Below are positions 22,920 to 34,755 of a DNA stretch of 64,000 nt, piece after piece. Origin of the DNA: Procambarus clarkii (Eukaryota; Arthropoda; Malacostraca; Decapoda; Cambaridae); the NCBI RefSeq assembly GCF_040958095.1, contig NC_091219.1, forward strand, positions 24,278,702-24,342,701, in the 5' to 3' direction. A model generated the notes under the pieces. That model was given only the letters and a program-made list of their open reading frames with translations, was not told the DNA's origin and searched no databases. The position numbers and the translations under genes are program-made. Position 1 is the first letter of the stretch. The number at the start of each line of letters is the position of its first letter.

Positions 22920-23164
22920 AGTTCGGGAGGCCCAACACGCCCACTACAGCCCGCCCAGCAATCAGACCCCGCCCACGGCCGCCTGCGCCGCCCTTGCCTG
23001 AACCCGCCACAGACCCGCCTCGCGAGCTTCCGGAAGTAACGGAAACTATCAACTCTGGGAGCAATAACGCCGCGGCGGTAGGCGGGTCTGTGGGCGGGGT
23101 TCTGGGCGTGGTGCTGGTGCTGCTGCTGGTGTATATGTTGGTGCTACGACGGAAGTTGAACAAG
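22920..23164 (+). CDS. Exon with Pro-rich ectodomain and transmembrane helix
   Basis: The acceptor is CTCTACAG and the donor is AAG before GTGAGG. The exon encodes a Pro/Arg-rich stretch (ARPAIRPRPRPPAPPLPEP), a short acidic linker, a hydrophobic helix rich in Gly and Val (predicted residues 66-88) and the basic stop-transfer RRKLNK. The helix starts with a GGSVGGVLG run, a small-residue packing motif often seen in dimerising helices. The exon ends in phase 0 and joins 25587. Reading through the donor adds only eight residues before a TGA, which would give a tail-less form. Confidence 0.75.
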
Positions 23165-23704
23165 GTGAGGAAGAGCGGTGCAGCTGCCTGAGAGACAAGA
23201 GAGAGGGTTAGAGCAAAACAGAGAAATGTAGGAGTAGAAGAGGGTAAAGAGTTAAACTATGGAAGGAGACAGTACAGGAATTCAGACAAAGAAAGGTATA
23301 AAATTAAAGAAGACAGGTGATAAAGGAAAACGTTTAGGAGAGAAAGTGGGATTGGGACAGACATGATGATAAATAAATAAGAGGCTTAGCAGCAGCTAGG
23401 GTATACTGTTGACAGAAATCCAATACGAAGAATATATCGTGTATATCGTCACATGAAAACATCAACATGAATGTTGATGTTTTCAACCCTTGAGGTTCGT
23501 GTGCACGAGGAGTGAAGCACTTCCTTGTTGGTGATGTCTCACAGACGTGCTGCGTTGTACACAGTGGGTCTACAGGTCATACTGCCGCCTTGCTCATGGC
23601 ATAAGACTTTTTGACTTGTTTGTGTGCTTGCTTAATGATTATACTTATGAAGAGCGGAGTCTAGCTCTTGGGCCCTGCCTCATAGCAGTTGTACCTGGTG
23701 TGTT

Positions 23705-23780
23705 TATATTGTTGTTTTAGATTCAGCTACACGGAACAAAATTTCCATGTAGCACGGGCTAATGGGGGAGTTCATACCTC
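23705..23780 (+). repeat. CATGTAGCACGGGCTA repeat, copy 1
   Basis: GTTTTAGATTCAGCTACACG and CCATGTAGCACGGGCTAATG, related to 31340-31432 and to the minus strand at 32966-33005. Confidence 0.5.
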
Positions 23781-24040
23781 CCGAAATTATTAATAGTGTC
23801 ACGTGCTCTTGAGGCTGTGAATCTAATTAGCTTCACGACCTCTATTCGAAGCTTATTCATCTTGCTTACCGCTCGCTCTGTAAGGCAAATTATTACTTTT
23901 GTATATATATATATCTGAATCCTTTGTATTTCCAATGCCTGTCTGCTTCTCCTTTATATTTCTCATATGAACACAATTTTTTCCCCACCTTGTCTATTCT
24001 ACGATTGCTTTTGTCATGTTTTGTGTTAGACACCGCTATA

Positions 24041-24165
24041 TCCATTCATCCTGAGCATTGTGGGACGACTGGACAACGTCCATCCCACTCACCCTGAGCA
24101 TTAGGACGACTGCCCCACAGTCCTATCCACTCACCCTGAGCAGGATACGACGACTGGACAGCATT
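24041..24165. repeat. Degenerate approx. 50-bp tandem repeat, 3 copies
   Basis: Recurring CACTCACCCTGAGCA and ACGACTGGACA phrases in the second intron of the membrane-protein gene. Confidence 0.6.
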
Positions 24166-24279
24166 TATTCACCGTTTATCCCTTTGTACACATCAGTTGA
24201 TTGCTGAAGATTAAGCTACACAAGAGGTGGTACAGGCATGAGTAGCCCGTAAGTGCTAGATTTTTTTTGGAGTGAACTT

Positions 24280-24430
24280 ACATGGATCCTGCAGCCTCTC
24301 CGAGACACAAACCAGGGTTTTACACAACTCCCCCATGCACTTGTTCATTTGTGGATTTGTTCATTTGATGCATTACGCTATTGTGATTTTTGTGTGTACT
24401 GGGAACCTGTTTATATAGCGACTAGGCTAA
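24280..24430 (+). repeat. SINE core fragment (GTGGATTTGTTCATTTG)
   Basis: TGTGGATTTGTTCATTTGAT shared with 7100-7165; the tRNA head is absent or diverged. Confidence 0.55.
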
Positions 24431-25164
24431 CAGGTCGTGTTCTGGAGGAAAACAAGATGATAAGGTTAAACCTCCCACCTAGCTGTGGGAGGGCGAGGGC
24501 TCTTAGTCTGCAAACAGACAGAATACATCTACTCCCGTGCCCACTGATGGAAAAATATATCTTTGTTATGGTCATAATTCATGTGGCCCTCTCTTCTAGT
24601 GCTGTTAGACAGAGATCCCTGAGCAAGTAGTCATCGTTTAGTTTCTCAGCTGACACCAATATCGTAACAAATGGTATTTATTATACCATTTTGTTATAAT
24701 GGTATAACGTAAAGAAGGTATTTATATCTTCTGAACCTTTTTCTTGTGCTTTATAAAAGTTTATTCAGTGCAGGTCCTCTCATTATGGCTACCTGTTTTA
24801 CCAGGTAGTCCCTTACCCACTCTGATTCTCTCCCAGTTACTCCAGTCTCCTTTCTCCAACTTATGTTACAAGTCTTATATGTGGGACAACCGTCTAGGAA
24901 GAAGCGAGCTTCCCGCATTTGTGATACAGGTTTTAGATATATATCAGGTTCGCCATGCATGACTTGGCCTCATATAAAACTATGATGTCTCTGTTACATA
25001 TGATATCCTATTAAGGTACTCTCACTATCCTCTTATCGATTGTTTTTGTTTGCAGTACACAGGGAATTCACAATCAGTGATGATAGTCTATAGTTTAGGG
25101 TGTTCTATATGTCCCTTGTCTTCATTATAAGCACAATGTAATCGTCCATATGTCCGGGATCTCC

Positions 25165-25335
25165 GCATTGAGCGACGGTCTCGCTTCTGCAGATCGGCGT
25201 TCAATCCCCGACCGCCCAAGTGGTTTGGCATCATTCCTTCCCCTCCCCCCCCCCCGGTCCCATCCCAAATCTTTATTCTGACCCCTTCCAAGTGCTATAT
25301 AGTCTTAATGGTTGGCCCTTCCCCTAATAATTCCC
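25165..25335 (+). mobile_element. tRNA-headed SINE with CCAACCACTTG ends, copy 3
   Basis: Starts inside the head (GAGCGACGGTCTCGCTTCTG), then B-box CGTTCAATCCCC, CCCAAGTGGTTTGG and the shared body. It sits 250 bp upstream of the last exon of the membrane-protein gene. Confidence 0.7.
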
Positions 25336-25586
25336 TTCCCTTCCGCATTGTTTAATGTTGCATTATAGACTAGTTAGTGGGTTACACTATGCCTGCTGTC
25401 TCTTTCAGTAACCATGACAATATCTTATGGTCTGCCGTCGCCCATACAAAGTCTTCAATCTGGTTAGATCTTAAACAAACGTGTTACTTCGTTTATGCGG
25501 CATGCGTATGTGTATGCGTGCAAACGAGCGTGCGCATGTATAATTATAACCCATTGACTAACAACACCTTCCCCCTCTACCCCCAG

Positions 25587-26657
25587 GCCAAGCACTCGGG
25601 GAAGGAGTCCAAGTACCAGCTGCGAGTCGAGGACGTGGCGCACATCACCAACCTGGATGAGACCTCTAACACCTATGTCAACACCACTGACCTCCAGAAG
25701 CTCGTCGCCTCCGTCAGGGCCAAAGGCAAGTCCGCCGACAGGCTCCCGACGCCCCCGAGGCTCCTGCACCAGACACCTGCGCCCTACAGACCGCCTAACA
25801 AGCTAAACAATGGTGCCCTTCCCGGCGCACCGTCTGCTGCTAAGGTAGAAAACAACGGATTTCGGGGAGATGGAGACGTTGTGGTGATGAAAGCTCCTAT
25901 GCCGATACCACACAGCTCCACCACCACACTACACACCACCACACCGGTGCAAGAACTATCAGAGTCTGATGCTATTTACTGCAATTTGCAGGACACACTG
26001 ATTCCCGCCCGCCTCCCTCCCCCATCACGCGCCCTCACTTCCCCAGCACGTCCTAAGGTCGAGGCTCCCAGAATAGCGCCGCCGCCACCTCCAGCTAATC
26101 TGACGAACAGCTCCCCGTCAGCCGAGGACAAGGGCGACAAGGCAGGCACTGGGCCTGCGTCACCTACTGTCATCGCCAGACCTGCTCCTCCTCCGCCAAC
26201 AGCACCCAAGACACAATTGGTTGACGTCACCCAAAGCCCTACCCAAGCCCCGTGGGCCGATGTCATCTCAAGCCCTCCCATAATCCAGAAACCCACACCA
26301 CCACCAGTAGCTTTGAAACCCAGTAAAGGTCCACAAGCTGATGTTGTGGCTCCAACACTAACACCAACCAAGCCCACAACCGCCAAGCCCACACCTCCCA
26401 CACTCCCCAAGCCTGGCGTTGTTAAAAAGGGCAAGGGCCTTCCGCCTCTGAAGATGGCTCTCCTACCCTCACGCGGTAGGGCATCACCTGACAACACTAG
26501 CACGCCAGACACCAGCATCATTGAACTGACACCAGACTCTACCCCTGCGGCTGACGAGAATGTGGGGGCGGTTTCTATTAGCGCCAAAATCGCCTTCTTG
26601 GAAGGAAAGATGAAGGCGTCTGGGACCCCCGCGAGAGGCCAGTTGCACAGGACGTGA
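25587..26657 (+). CDS. Last exon: proline-rich cytoplasmic tail with two Tyr-X-Asn motifs
   Basis: The acceptor is CTACCCCCAG, phase 0; the stop TGA is at 26655-26657. The 356-residue tail opens AKHSGKESKYQLRVEDV. It has NTYVNTTDL (Tyr124 of the predicted 450-residue protein) and SDAIYCNLQ (Tyr225), both fitting the pTyr-X-Asn consensus of the Grb2/Drk SH2 domain. Many PxxP runs (PPPPPANL, RPAPPPPTAPK, KPTPPPVALKPSK) look like SH3 or WW ligands. The family was not recognised; a receptor-like adaptor role is inferred. ADAM-type sheddases also have Pro-rich tails, but no metalloprotease, disintegrin or EGF exon was seen. An ATTAAA at 26739 may serve polyadenylation. The antisense frame over 25976-26827 is a shadow. 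Confidence 0.75.
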   Translation, partial: AKHSGKESKYQLRVEDVAHITNLDETSNTYVNTTDLQKLVASVRAKGKSADRLPTPPRLLHQTPAPYRPPNKLNNGALPGAPSAAKVENNGFRGDGDVVVMKAPMPIPHSSTTTLHTTTPVQELSESDAIYCNLQDTLIPARLPPPSRALTSPARPKVEAPRIAPPPPPANLTNSSPSAEDKGDKAGTGPASPTVIARPAPPPPTAPKTQLVDVTQSPTQAPWADVISSPPIIQKPTPPPVALKPSKGPQADVVAPTLTPTKPTTAKPTPPTLPKPGVVKKGKGLPPLKMALLPSRGRASPDNTSTPDTSIIELTPDSTPAADENVGAVSISAKIAFLEGKMKASGTPARGQLHRT

Positions 26658-27834
26658 GCATCGAGGGTCCTCCATACCATTCCTAGACAGAGATCTCCCT
26701 CGCATGTGCCAGTATTACGACATTTTGCCACACAGTGGATTAAAATGAAAAGCTGGACTTTCCCACTACAAAGGTGCCTACAAAGAACAAATCCAACGGA
26801 AAAGACGATGAGGTAATTTGAATTCACAGTATTAATTACGTGGTCAGTAAGGTTAAATGTGGTTGTCCTGGCTTCATAACAGGGGCGTACTGACTCACAT
26901 GTTCAATTAGGGCCAAGGGTCAGTGACTTGCCGTCGCTACGAGGGCGCCCTGACTCACATGGTCACTGAGGTGCTCCTGTCTTGGCGTCACCAGGTGTAG
27001 CACCCCATCTCTCGACGCCCTGCACTGACCGACTTCCACCCTGACGCCAACAAACCTAAGAACGCTATAACAAACTCAGCACCTCCTGGCAGGTACGGCG
27101 GGGCGACAGTGCGTCAGTAGTACCATGCTTTTACGACACCAGCGCTGGTGTTCAATGGCCCCCCCCCCCTAGTGTTTTCTGTTGCTGGAGACACGAAGAC
27201 AAACAGGACTCCGTGTGGTGGGAGCGGCGCTGCTGCTGCTCCAAGGGCGTGTTTAACTATAGACCATGTGCTACGAGTGGAGGAAATCCACTCATTAGCC
27301 CGTAGTATTATGCTAACTGTTGTATATAAATGTGTAAATGTGTCTATACTTGTACAGTTTTTCCACCGCTTTCAGTGTTATACCAGACTAAATGTGGGAA
27401 TGAACCAGTGGGAATGAACTCCTAACAATCAAAACATATTCCCGTCGAGTCCCAGTTATGGAATGTGTCATTGTGTAAATATTAGTAGCAACTGTGATTC
27501 GTTTCTGTTTATTTATTGAAGACGCAAGTGTCGACGGCTGTGCATTGTACTGGTAAGACAATGTGTCTTTGCTCAGACTTGCGGACTCGCTTGAACAATG
27601 GGATGATTTAGCTATTAAACAAGCTCAAGGAGGTATTGCGTGCGGTATTGCCTACTGGTGCAGACATGAACGGCTGGTATTGCAAAACCTGCAAATACAA
27701 GGTCGTGACCGGAGTTATTAACGCTAGAGTTATGGACGGGCCAGGTGGGTCTCGGAGTCCAGTATTGGCCTTGGGGAAGCGACAAAAACCCACCAGCTGG
27801 ACGACCTCTATTGGCTGCTCCCAGTGAGGCATTA
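26658..27834. other. 3' flank of the plus-strand gene
   Basis: Probably 3' UTR at first; 26870-27000 has a loose repeat of CGTACTGACTCACATG / CGCCCTGACTCACATG. No clear polyadenylation site beyond ATTAAA at 26739. Confidence 0.4.
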
Positions 27835-28285
27835 AACAGGGTGCCAACTGTGCAGATTTATACACGGGTGCCAACTGTGCAGATTTATACACGGGTGCCA
27901 ACTGTGCAGCGTTATACACGGATGCCAATGGTGTAGCATTATACATGGGTACCAACAGTGCATAACAGAGTATACATACGTGCCAACAGTGCATAACAGA
28001 GTATACATACGTGACAACAGTGCAGAACAGAGTATACATACGTGCCAACAGTGCAGAACAGAGTATACATACGTGACAACAGTGCATAACAGAGTATACA
28101 TACGTGCCAACAGTGCAGAACAGAGTATACATACGTGCCAACAGTGCAGAACAGAGTATACATACGTGCCAACAGTGCAGAACAGAGTATACATACGTGC
28201 CAACAGTGCAGAACAGAGTATACATACATGCCAACAGTGCAGAACAGAGTATACATACGTGCCAACAGTGTGATACATTATACGG
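27835..28285. repeat. 31-bp minisatellite, about 14 copies
   Basis: The unit is GTGCCAACAGTGCAGAACAG plus AGTATACATAC; the first copies are more diverged (GTGCAGATTTATACACG). Confidence 0.9.
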
Positions 28286-28388
28286 GTGTCAAAACCGCTA
28301 CACATTGCAGGTGTGTCAACTCTACATAAGAGCACACGCATGCCAACTTAATATATTATGATGTTGCAAAACCTGCACATCTACGTAC

Positions 28389-28470
28389 TACACAGGCTGC
28401 CAACACTACACCCAATCACACGGCTGCCAACACTACACCCAATCACACGGCTGCCAACACTACACCCAAA
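28389..28470. repeat. 27-bp tandem repeat, 3 copies
   Basis: Three copies of GGCTGCCAACACTACACCCA plus ATCACAC, the last with a variant end. The GCCAACA motif is shared with the nearby 31-bp repeat. Confidence 0.8.
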
Positions 28471-28876
28471 CCGACGGTGGTGCCCCCTGGTTTCCGGTTA
28501 AAGAGTCCGGGGGAAAATGTCGTATGCCAAACAATTTTTCAGAAAATCATGCCCGGGTAAACCCAGCATCCGGACAACACTCAGTCATCAACAACAACAT
28601 CCCCCCCTCCCCCCAACACAGTCATCACCCCTCCCCACGTGGTCATCACTACCCCCCCAACCAGTCAAGTAACGTTTCCTGTAAGGCCACTGTTCCCTGG
28701 ATGTGGCTGCAACACGAAGGATGCTCCCGCGCTAAGCAAGTTAGGAATGCTGCCGAGCTAGAGCGTTATTGACTAAGGAAAATTCCATGGATTGTTTTTA
28801 TATTTTTGTTAACAAGCTTAGGTACACACACACAGTGAGCTGCTGCTGCCCCTATTCTGTATGAGGGATTACGGAG

Positions 28877-28975
28877 TAATTGAAATTGAAATAAGTTTAT
28901 TGAGGTAAAATACACACAAAGGGATGAGGTAGCTCAAGCTATTCTCACCCCGTTCAGTACATCGTGTTAATACAT
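28877..28975 (+). repeat. TTTATTGAGGT repeat
   Basis: AAATAAGTTTATTGAGGTAA and GAGGTAGCTCAAGCTATTCT; inverted partner of 12137-12240. Confidence 0.6.
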
Positions 28976-30117
28976 ACATAGACACACATCACAAACAATA
29001 AACATATTGCCAAACATTCTGAGAGAACAAATTTTCATACATTCTGAGAGAAGAGAACAAATGTACTTATTACGGAGTAATAACGCAGCTGTGGGTTGGT
29101 CTAATATCCCGCCCGTGTCACAGGATGGTTACTCATACATGGAATCTGGGAAAAAAGATGAGATGCCACTCTAGTACCCTGCACTAGCAAACTCTGGGTA
29201 CAGCACACAAATATCTAAAGTACTCTTGTGTATGAAGTAGTTACAGAGCTCCGGTAGTGTTGGCACCAGAGTATAATTAGTGTCTTCACCCGAAGACAAT
29301 TTCACGTAACAAGGGGTAATCATTGCTGGCACGGACAAGTGTAAGACAATTAATCTTTGTAACAGGAGTTGTCTTAAGTATATTTTCTGATCATTGAAGA
29401 CAGTGTAAAAAGGTATTAGCTGTATTGACTATACAGTTGTACCGAGTACACAGTTATGCATTACTGAAAGTTTGCATAATGTTGTAGCCTAAGTGAGAGT
29501 ATTTTCCCTGCGTTACAAGAGTTACAGCTGTATTCTGGAACTTTTTTTCATTTATTACGGAGTTTGTCATCCGTTACGGAACCTCCCATCCATCCAGTCG
29601 GTGTTGCCAATCTGGGTTGTGACTGGGTCCGCTGGGATGACCTATCTGTACACACTTCACCCATGGGCTCCAGGATAAACCATTGCACAAAGCATTCTGG
29701 TTTAGTGTTCATAACAGGGCTGAGTCGGTGGTGAGAGAGTTGACTGGATGAATATGTTTAGCAAAATATGAGAAAACATTAATGGCGAAAGTTATTTGTG
29801 TATGTGTGTGTGTAAGCTTTTTTCCATGTGTGCCGTTGCATAAAAGTCAAATACATATCGTGATGCAATGGCATATATAGTGCATATTTTTCCCCAAGTT
29901 GCTGGGACATAATCGTGATGTATATACATGTGATAATTACCAAATATTCTTCCAGCTTCATGTTATTGGTAATATTAATTTTTTTTTTTACAATTCTGGT
30001 TGAAAATCTTCGTCTGTTACGTTTAAAGAAAGGTGTTGTTGTTATTTTTGTTATAGCCGTTAGGGAATTAATCTGTGATATATTGATATAAATGACTGCA
30101 ATATTTGGGGGCAAATT
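28976..30117. other. No gene seen
   Basis: Two ATTCTGAGAGAA repeats near 29015-29055; otherwise unremarkable. Confidence 0.45.
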
Positions 30118-30215
30118 TATCGATCCCTGTGTGGGATACGAACCTGGTGTTCATCGATCCCTCTGTGGGATACGAACCAGTGCTCCTCGGTCCGTGGGTG
30201 GGATGCGAACCTATA
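30118..30215. repeat. Degenerate 33-bp repeat, 3 copies
   Basis: Three copies of a phrase with CATCGATCCCTCTGTGGGAT and ACGAACC. Confidence 0.7.
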
Positions 30216-30395
30216 AGCGCCAAGTGTCTGTATATGTCCTTCATATAAATCCTTTGCATCACATTTAAAGATAGAATTTTTCTATTGTATACTTATATAA
30301 AAGAATTTTCTATTGTATACTTATATAATATAATAATGTAATTTGAACTATCGGATGATAGACATAAATTTTCGTATATAATTGGTAGTGTTTTC

Positions 30396-30530
<135 letters not shown>

Positions 30531-30553
30531 CGATCACAAAACACTGATCATTT

Positions 30554-30830
<277 letters not shown>

Positions 30831-31201
30831 GAATCATAGAATAAAAGTATTTAGCTACAATTTATGAGACCTTTGTTAACAACAAATGTATACATAGAGG
30901 GATTTTATATAAATAAAATATTATAATAATATATTTTTCTTTGCCTTGCACTTTTAGAGGGTGGATGAGTGACCTACCCACTCATTCACAACACACAACA
31001 ACAGGCTTACACAAGGAGTTATGATCCCACTGTTTAAAATTCACAAGATTGTTATATTTGGCTAAAAGGCTAAAATTTCTGGTAGCAGATCATTTTGAAT
31101 GAAATATTTACAGATTGTTAGGAACACATTTTTGTGTTACAAAATGTGGATAAACTAATATAAATGATGTTAAGACCCATGGATAAACTAACGTGTGCCT
31201 T

Positions 31202-31432
31202 CAAGTTCAAGTATGTTTATTGAGACAAGAAAGAAATTCATGTCAAAGGGATAGAGTAGCTTAGGCTATTTCTACCCCCGTATGTGGCTTCTGGCCTGGT
31301 GCTTGAGAGAGTACTGGAGCACTGAAACAATCGTTGCTGTTGTTTGAGATTTAGCTACTCAGAACGAGATGTCCATGTAGTCCATGTCCATTTCAGTTAC
31401 GGGCTATGGTGAGCCCGTAACTGAAATAGCCG
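31202..31432 (+). repeat. TTTATTGAGAC repeat and GGGCTATGGTGAGCCCGTA repeat
   Basis: 31202-31280 carries TTCAAGTATGTTTATTGAGA. 31340-31432 ends with a hairpin TTTCAGTTACGGGCT, 6-nt loop, AGCCCGTAACTGAAA. Confidence 0.6.
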
Positions 31433-32244
31433 GTTGAACACTATTACAACCGGCTTTAGTATTGTTCCGGGTGACCGTGGGGTAAGTCAGTGAGGAGGTG
31501 AAGGGCGTGGTGGCTGCCATGCCCGCTGGGCTCAACTCTAAACCTATGTCTACGACAGCTTAGTTGTTGTTGGTTAGTTGTATTGTTTTAAATGTTTAAA
31601 CAATAGCCAGTGACTTATTACAAATGTTTAGTGTTAATAGTCTCATTATCTTTATGACTGTCAAACTATAGCTATGGTATTCGAGGCACTATAGATAAGT
31701 AGCAATAATTAAACTAGTAGCACCGTTACGTCACAATATTAACGGATTTGTAGAGTCCGTTAAAAATGCGACATATTAGGGACAGGACGGAGGGGTAACC
31801 CTGAGAAATAGACTTTCTGAAAGTAGTCACTGAGACTAACACCTCCAAGCCTAGCGACTCGCTCTGGTATACCGCAACACGTACGGTAGGAGTTGTTACT
31901 TGTCTTGAACTATTAATTGGTCAGTAAGCTTTTGTAGTATGGTGACCTTGATAACCCTCCAAGGTTGACGGCCTTTAAGACCAACACCACAACAAGTCTG
32001 CATTTGTGGTATGACAAACGCAATTTTTGTTTAGGGAACTCCGCATAAATTCTGTATTGCTGAGAACTTTTGGACTAGCACAGCTTTGTTACAAATTATA
32101 TATATATAAAAATACATAAAGATGAGAGGGAAAAGAGCAATACGGTGTTTGAAGAGAACGGCTGAGCGTCGACTTCCTGAATCCGGCAGTGACGTGGTCA
32201 TGGTCAGCCTGTGACGCCCCGGCCTCAGGCTAAGGGCGTCCAAG
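31433..32244. other. No gene seen
   Basis: No coding or repeat signal beyond short low-complexity tracts. Confidence 0.45.
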
Positions 32245-32496
32245 CTGTGTTTACTATTTGTGTCTGTAGAATCGAGCTATTAGTTCTTGGACCCCGCCTT
32301 TTATAATCGATCTATTTTTTCCTCTATCAGGTCTACTACATATATTTATCTAACACACGCACGCACACACACACACTCGCGTACACACACACACACACTC
32401 GCGCACACACACACATACATCTGTACACCAGTTGATTGACAGTTGAGAGGCGGGACCAAGGAGCCAAAGCTCAATCCCCGCAAGCACAAATAGGTG

Positions 32497-32531
<35 letters not shown>

Positions 32532-32640
32532 CCTCAGGAAGCAGCCTGTGGTAAATATCTAACTCCCAGGTACCTATTTACTGCTAGGTGAACATGCACA
32601 TCAGGTGAAAGTAACTGCCCATTTGGTCTGTTCTGGCCAA
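32245..32640. repeat. LINE ends, CA arrays and SINE 3' fragment
   Basis: 32245-32345 minus LINE relative (GGACCCCGCCTT). 32346-32415 CA-rich. 32418-32496 plus-strand CA-tailed LINE end running into (CA)n to 32530. 32532-32640 minus-strand SINE 3' end (GAAGCAGCCTGTGG). Confidence 0.65.
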
Positions 32641-32754
32641 CCAAATAGACGTATTCAATAATTTTAACGGACTATGTATTCAAAAGCTTCATTTTTTTTA
32701 CTACAATTTTTTTTACTACAAAACCGCAAGGCAGCTGCCACGTACTTCTAGGAC

Positions 32755-32830
32755 AAGTCACCGCCGCCAGAACCTAAACACCTAACCTAACCTACACTTA
32801 ACGATACATAGAACTTAGATAATATTAATA
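32755..32830 (+). repeat. CCTAACC repeat family, copy 2
   Basis: AGAACCTAAACACCTAACCT shared with 43200-43225, including two CCTAA units. Confidence 0.55.
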
Positions 32831-33014
32831 CATAAATGAGAACACAACTATTAATACACAGTCGTTGATGGACACTCTTTAAGTGTCACAACTTTAACGA
32901 GGTTTCCACAACCACCCATATAGGATGTGTATGGGGTGCACACATCCTGTTTATGACTTACTATATATACGGGCTCGCCATAGCCCGTGCTACTTGGAAC
33001 TTTTTGTTTGGAGC

Positions 33015-33275
33015 ACCGCTTCGGGCGTCTGACAGCTGGGTGGACAGCGCTTCGGATTCGTACTCCTGAGGTTGCGGGTTCGATCCCCGGTGGAGGCGGA
33101 GACAAATGGGCAAAATGTTTCTTTCACCTTGATGCCCCCTGTTACCTAGCATTAAATAGGTACCTGGGAGTTAGACAGCTGCTACGGGCTGCTTCCTAGG
33201 GGTGGAGGCCTGGTCGAGGACCGGGCCGCGGGGACACTAAGCCCCGAAATCATCTCAAGAGAACCTCAAGATAGC
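33015..33275 (+). mobile_element. tRNA-headed SINE, plus copy of inverted pair
   Basis: Head CTGACAGCTGGGTGGACAGC, B-box GGTTCGATCCCC, body TAGGTACCTGGGAGTTAGAC, end AAATCATCTCAAGAGAACCT. Confidence 0.8.
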
Positions 33276-33372
33276 AGGAAAAGTACAAATTCAGAGGATA
33301 AGCTCGTCAAGAGCTGGAGCAGCAGGCAAAAATTGAATTATCACTTGCATGAGGCGGTGGTAGAGCCCACAG

Positions 33373-33655
33373 TGTCCTGGGCTATCTTATCTTGAGGTTA
33401 TCTTGAGATGATTTCGGGGCTTAACGTCCCGGCGCCCCGGTCCTCGACCAGACCTCCTTTTCGTTACACATCCCCAGGAAGCAGCCCGTAACAGCTGTTT
33501 AACTCCCAGGTACCTATTTAATGCTAGGTGAACAGTGGCATCAGGGTGAAAGAAACTCTGCCCGTTTGTTTTCACCTCCACTGTGGATCGAACCCGGAAC
33601 CTTAGGACTACGCATCCGAAGCGCTATCCACTCAGCTGTCAGGGCCACAGGCTCA
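33373..33655 (-). mobile_element. tRNA-headed SINE, minus copy of inverted pair
   Basis: The minus strand shows CTGACAGCTGAGTGGATAGC, B-box GGTTCGATCC and the same body and 3' end. It faces the copy at 33015-33275 with about 100 bp between them. Confidence 0.8.
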
Positions 33656-33852
33656 CGTGGGCTGACCACAGGCACAGCGAGGAGAGGCAATGTGCAAGAG
33701 CGAACATTGGAAGAACTTTGCAGAGTATCGGAAAAGAAAAGTACATTAAGGGAAGTTGTAGGGAAGTAAATATAGGAAGAGGCAAATCCCCGTCCTGATA
33801 AGAAAACTACAACGGGACACGATAGTGTGACGGACTATACTTTATTACATAA

Positions 33853-33960
33853 ATGGCCTGGATTATATGTAATCCAGGCCATTTAAACTATATGAAAAGA
33901 GAGTGACGATGTTTCGGTCCGTTCTGAACTTATTTCGATCCATCAATTTCGTCCTTTCGA
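33853..33960. repeat. Short palindrome and GTTTCGGTCC remnant
   Basis: AAATGGCCTGGATTA and its inverse lie 4 nt apart (about 33853-33886). Next comes GACGATGTTTCGGTCCGTTC, a diverged copy of the core in the element at 62765. Confidence 0.5.
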
Positions 33961-34542
33961 TCCATCCTATAACTTGAGTCTTTCTGTTTTCACAATAATC
34001 TTTCCTGCCTTTACTCTCCACAGACGCCATATTGTTGCCCAACATGCAACATGCCCAACGTGAATCTTATTCCTGGCCTTGTTGCTGTTGACTTTTGCCT
34101 TTCTCAGCGCATAGTTAAATGCTCTAATGTTCTTAGCAAGCATGATCAGACTAGGCTATCTGCCCTTCCGTGTATTGCTGTCTGTTGCCTCTCTCTCTAA
34201 TGTAGTTCTGTTTGATTACTCCTTTCCTTTACTCTTCTCTACCGACCAGTCGTAAGAGGATGGATATTAAGAATAGAAGAAATATTAAGAATATTAAGAA
34301 GAAATATACTAAATGAAATAGATGAAATTGCCTCAAATACTTAGCCAGGAGACATGTTTCCCGCAGCCTATGCTTCAGACATCAATGAGAGGATCAAACC
34401 GTTTTTTTTGTTTTTTGATAGTTTAATTTATTCATAATGAACCAAATTAAATTACACATATTTGTAAATGGTTGTACATATATAATTTGGGTAAGTTTAC
34501 ATAAAATTACAGTATAATAACAACATAGCTCGTACGCACAGG
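33961..34542. other. No gene seen
   Basis: AAGAATATTAAGAA-type short repeats at 34266-34310; otherwise nothing. Confidence 0.45.
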
Positions 34543-34755
34543 GGCATTAGAAAGAATTTTTTGAGTGTCAGAGTAGTTAACGGATGGAATACATTAGGCA
34601 GTGATGTGGTGGAGGCTGACTCCATACACAGTTTCAAATGTAGATATGATAGAGCCCAGTAGGCTCAGGAATCTGTACATCAGTTGATTGACGGTTGAGA
34701 GGTGGGACCAAAGAGCCAGAACTCAACCTCCGCAAGCACAACTAGGTGATTACTG
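34543..34755 (+). mobile_element. CA-tailed LINE 3' end with RT C-terminal codons
   Basis: The plus strand gives RNFLSVRVVNGWN-like and GSDVVEADSIHSFKCR-like codons and continues to AACTAGGTGATTAC. Confidence 0.75.

Noticed and set aside
25976-26827. 283-codon minus-strand open frame
   Set aside because: Antisense shadow of the GC-rich, proline-rich plus-strand exon, which has correct splice borders and a phase-matched upstream exon.
27608-28341. Cys/Tyr-rich minus frames and Thr/Val-rich plus frames
   Set aside because: Translations of the 31-bp repeat.
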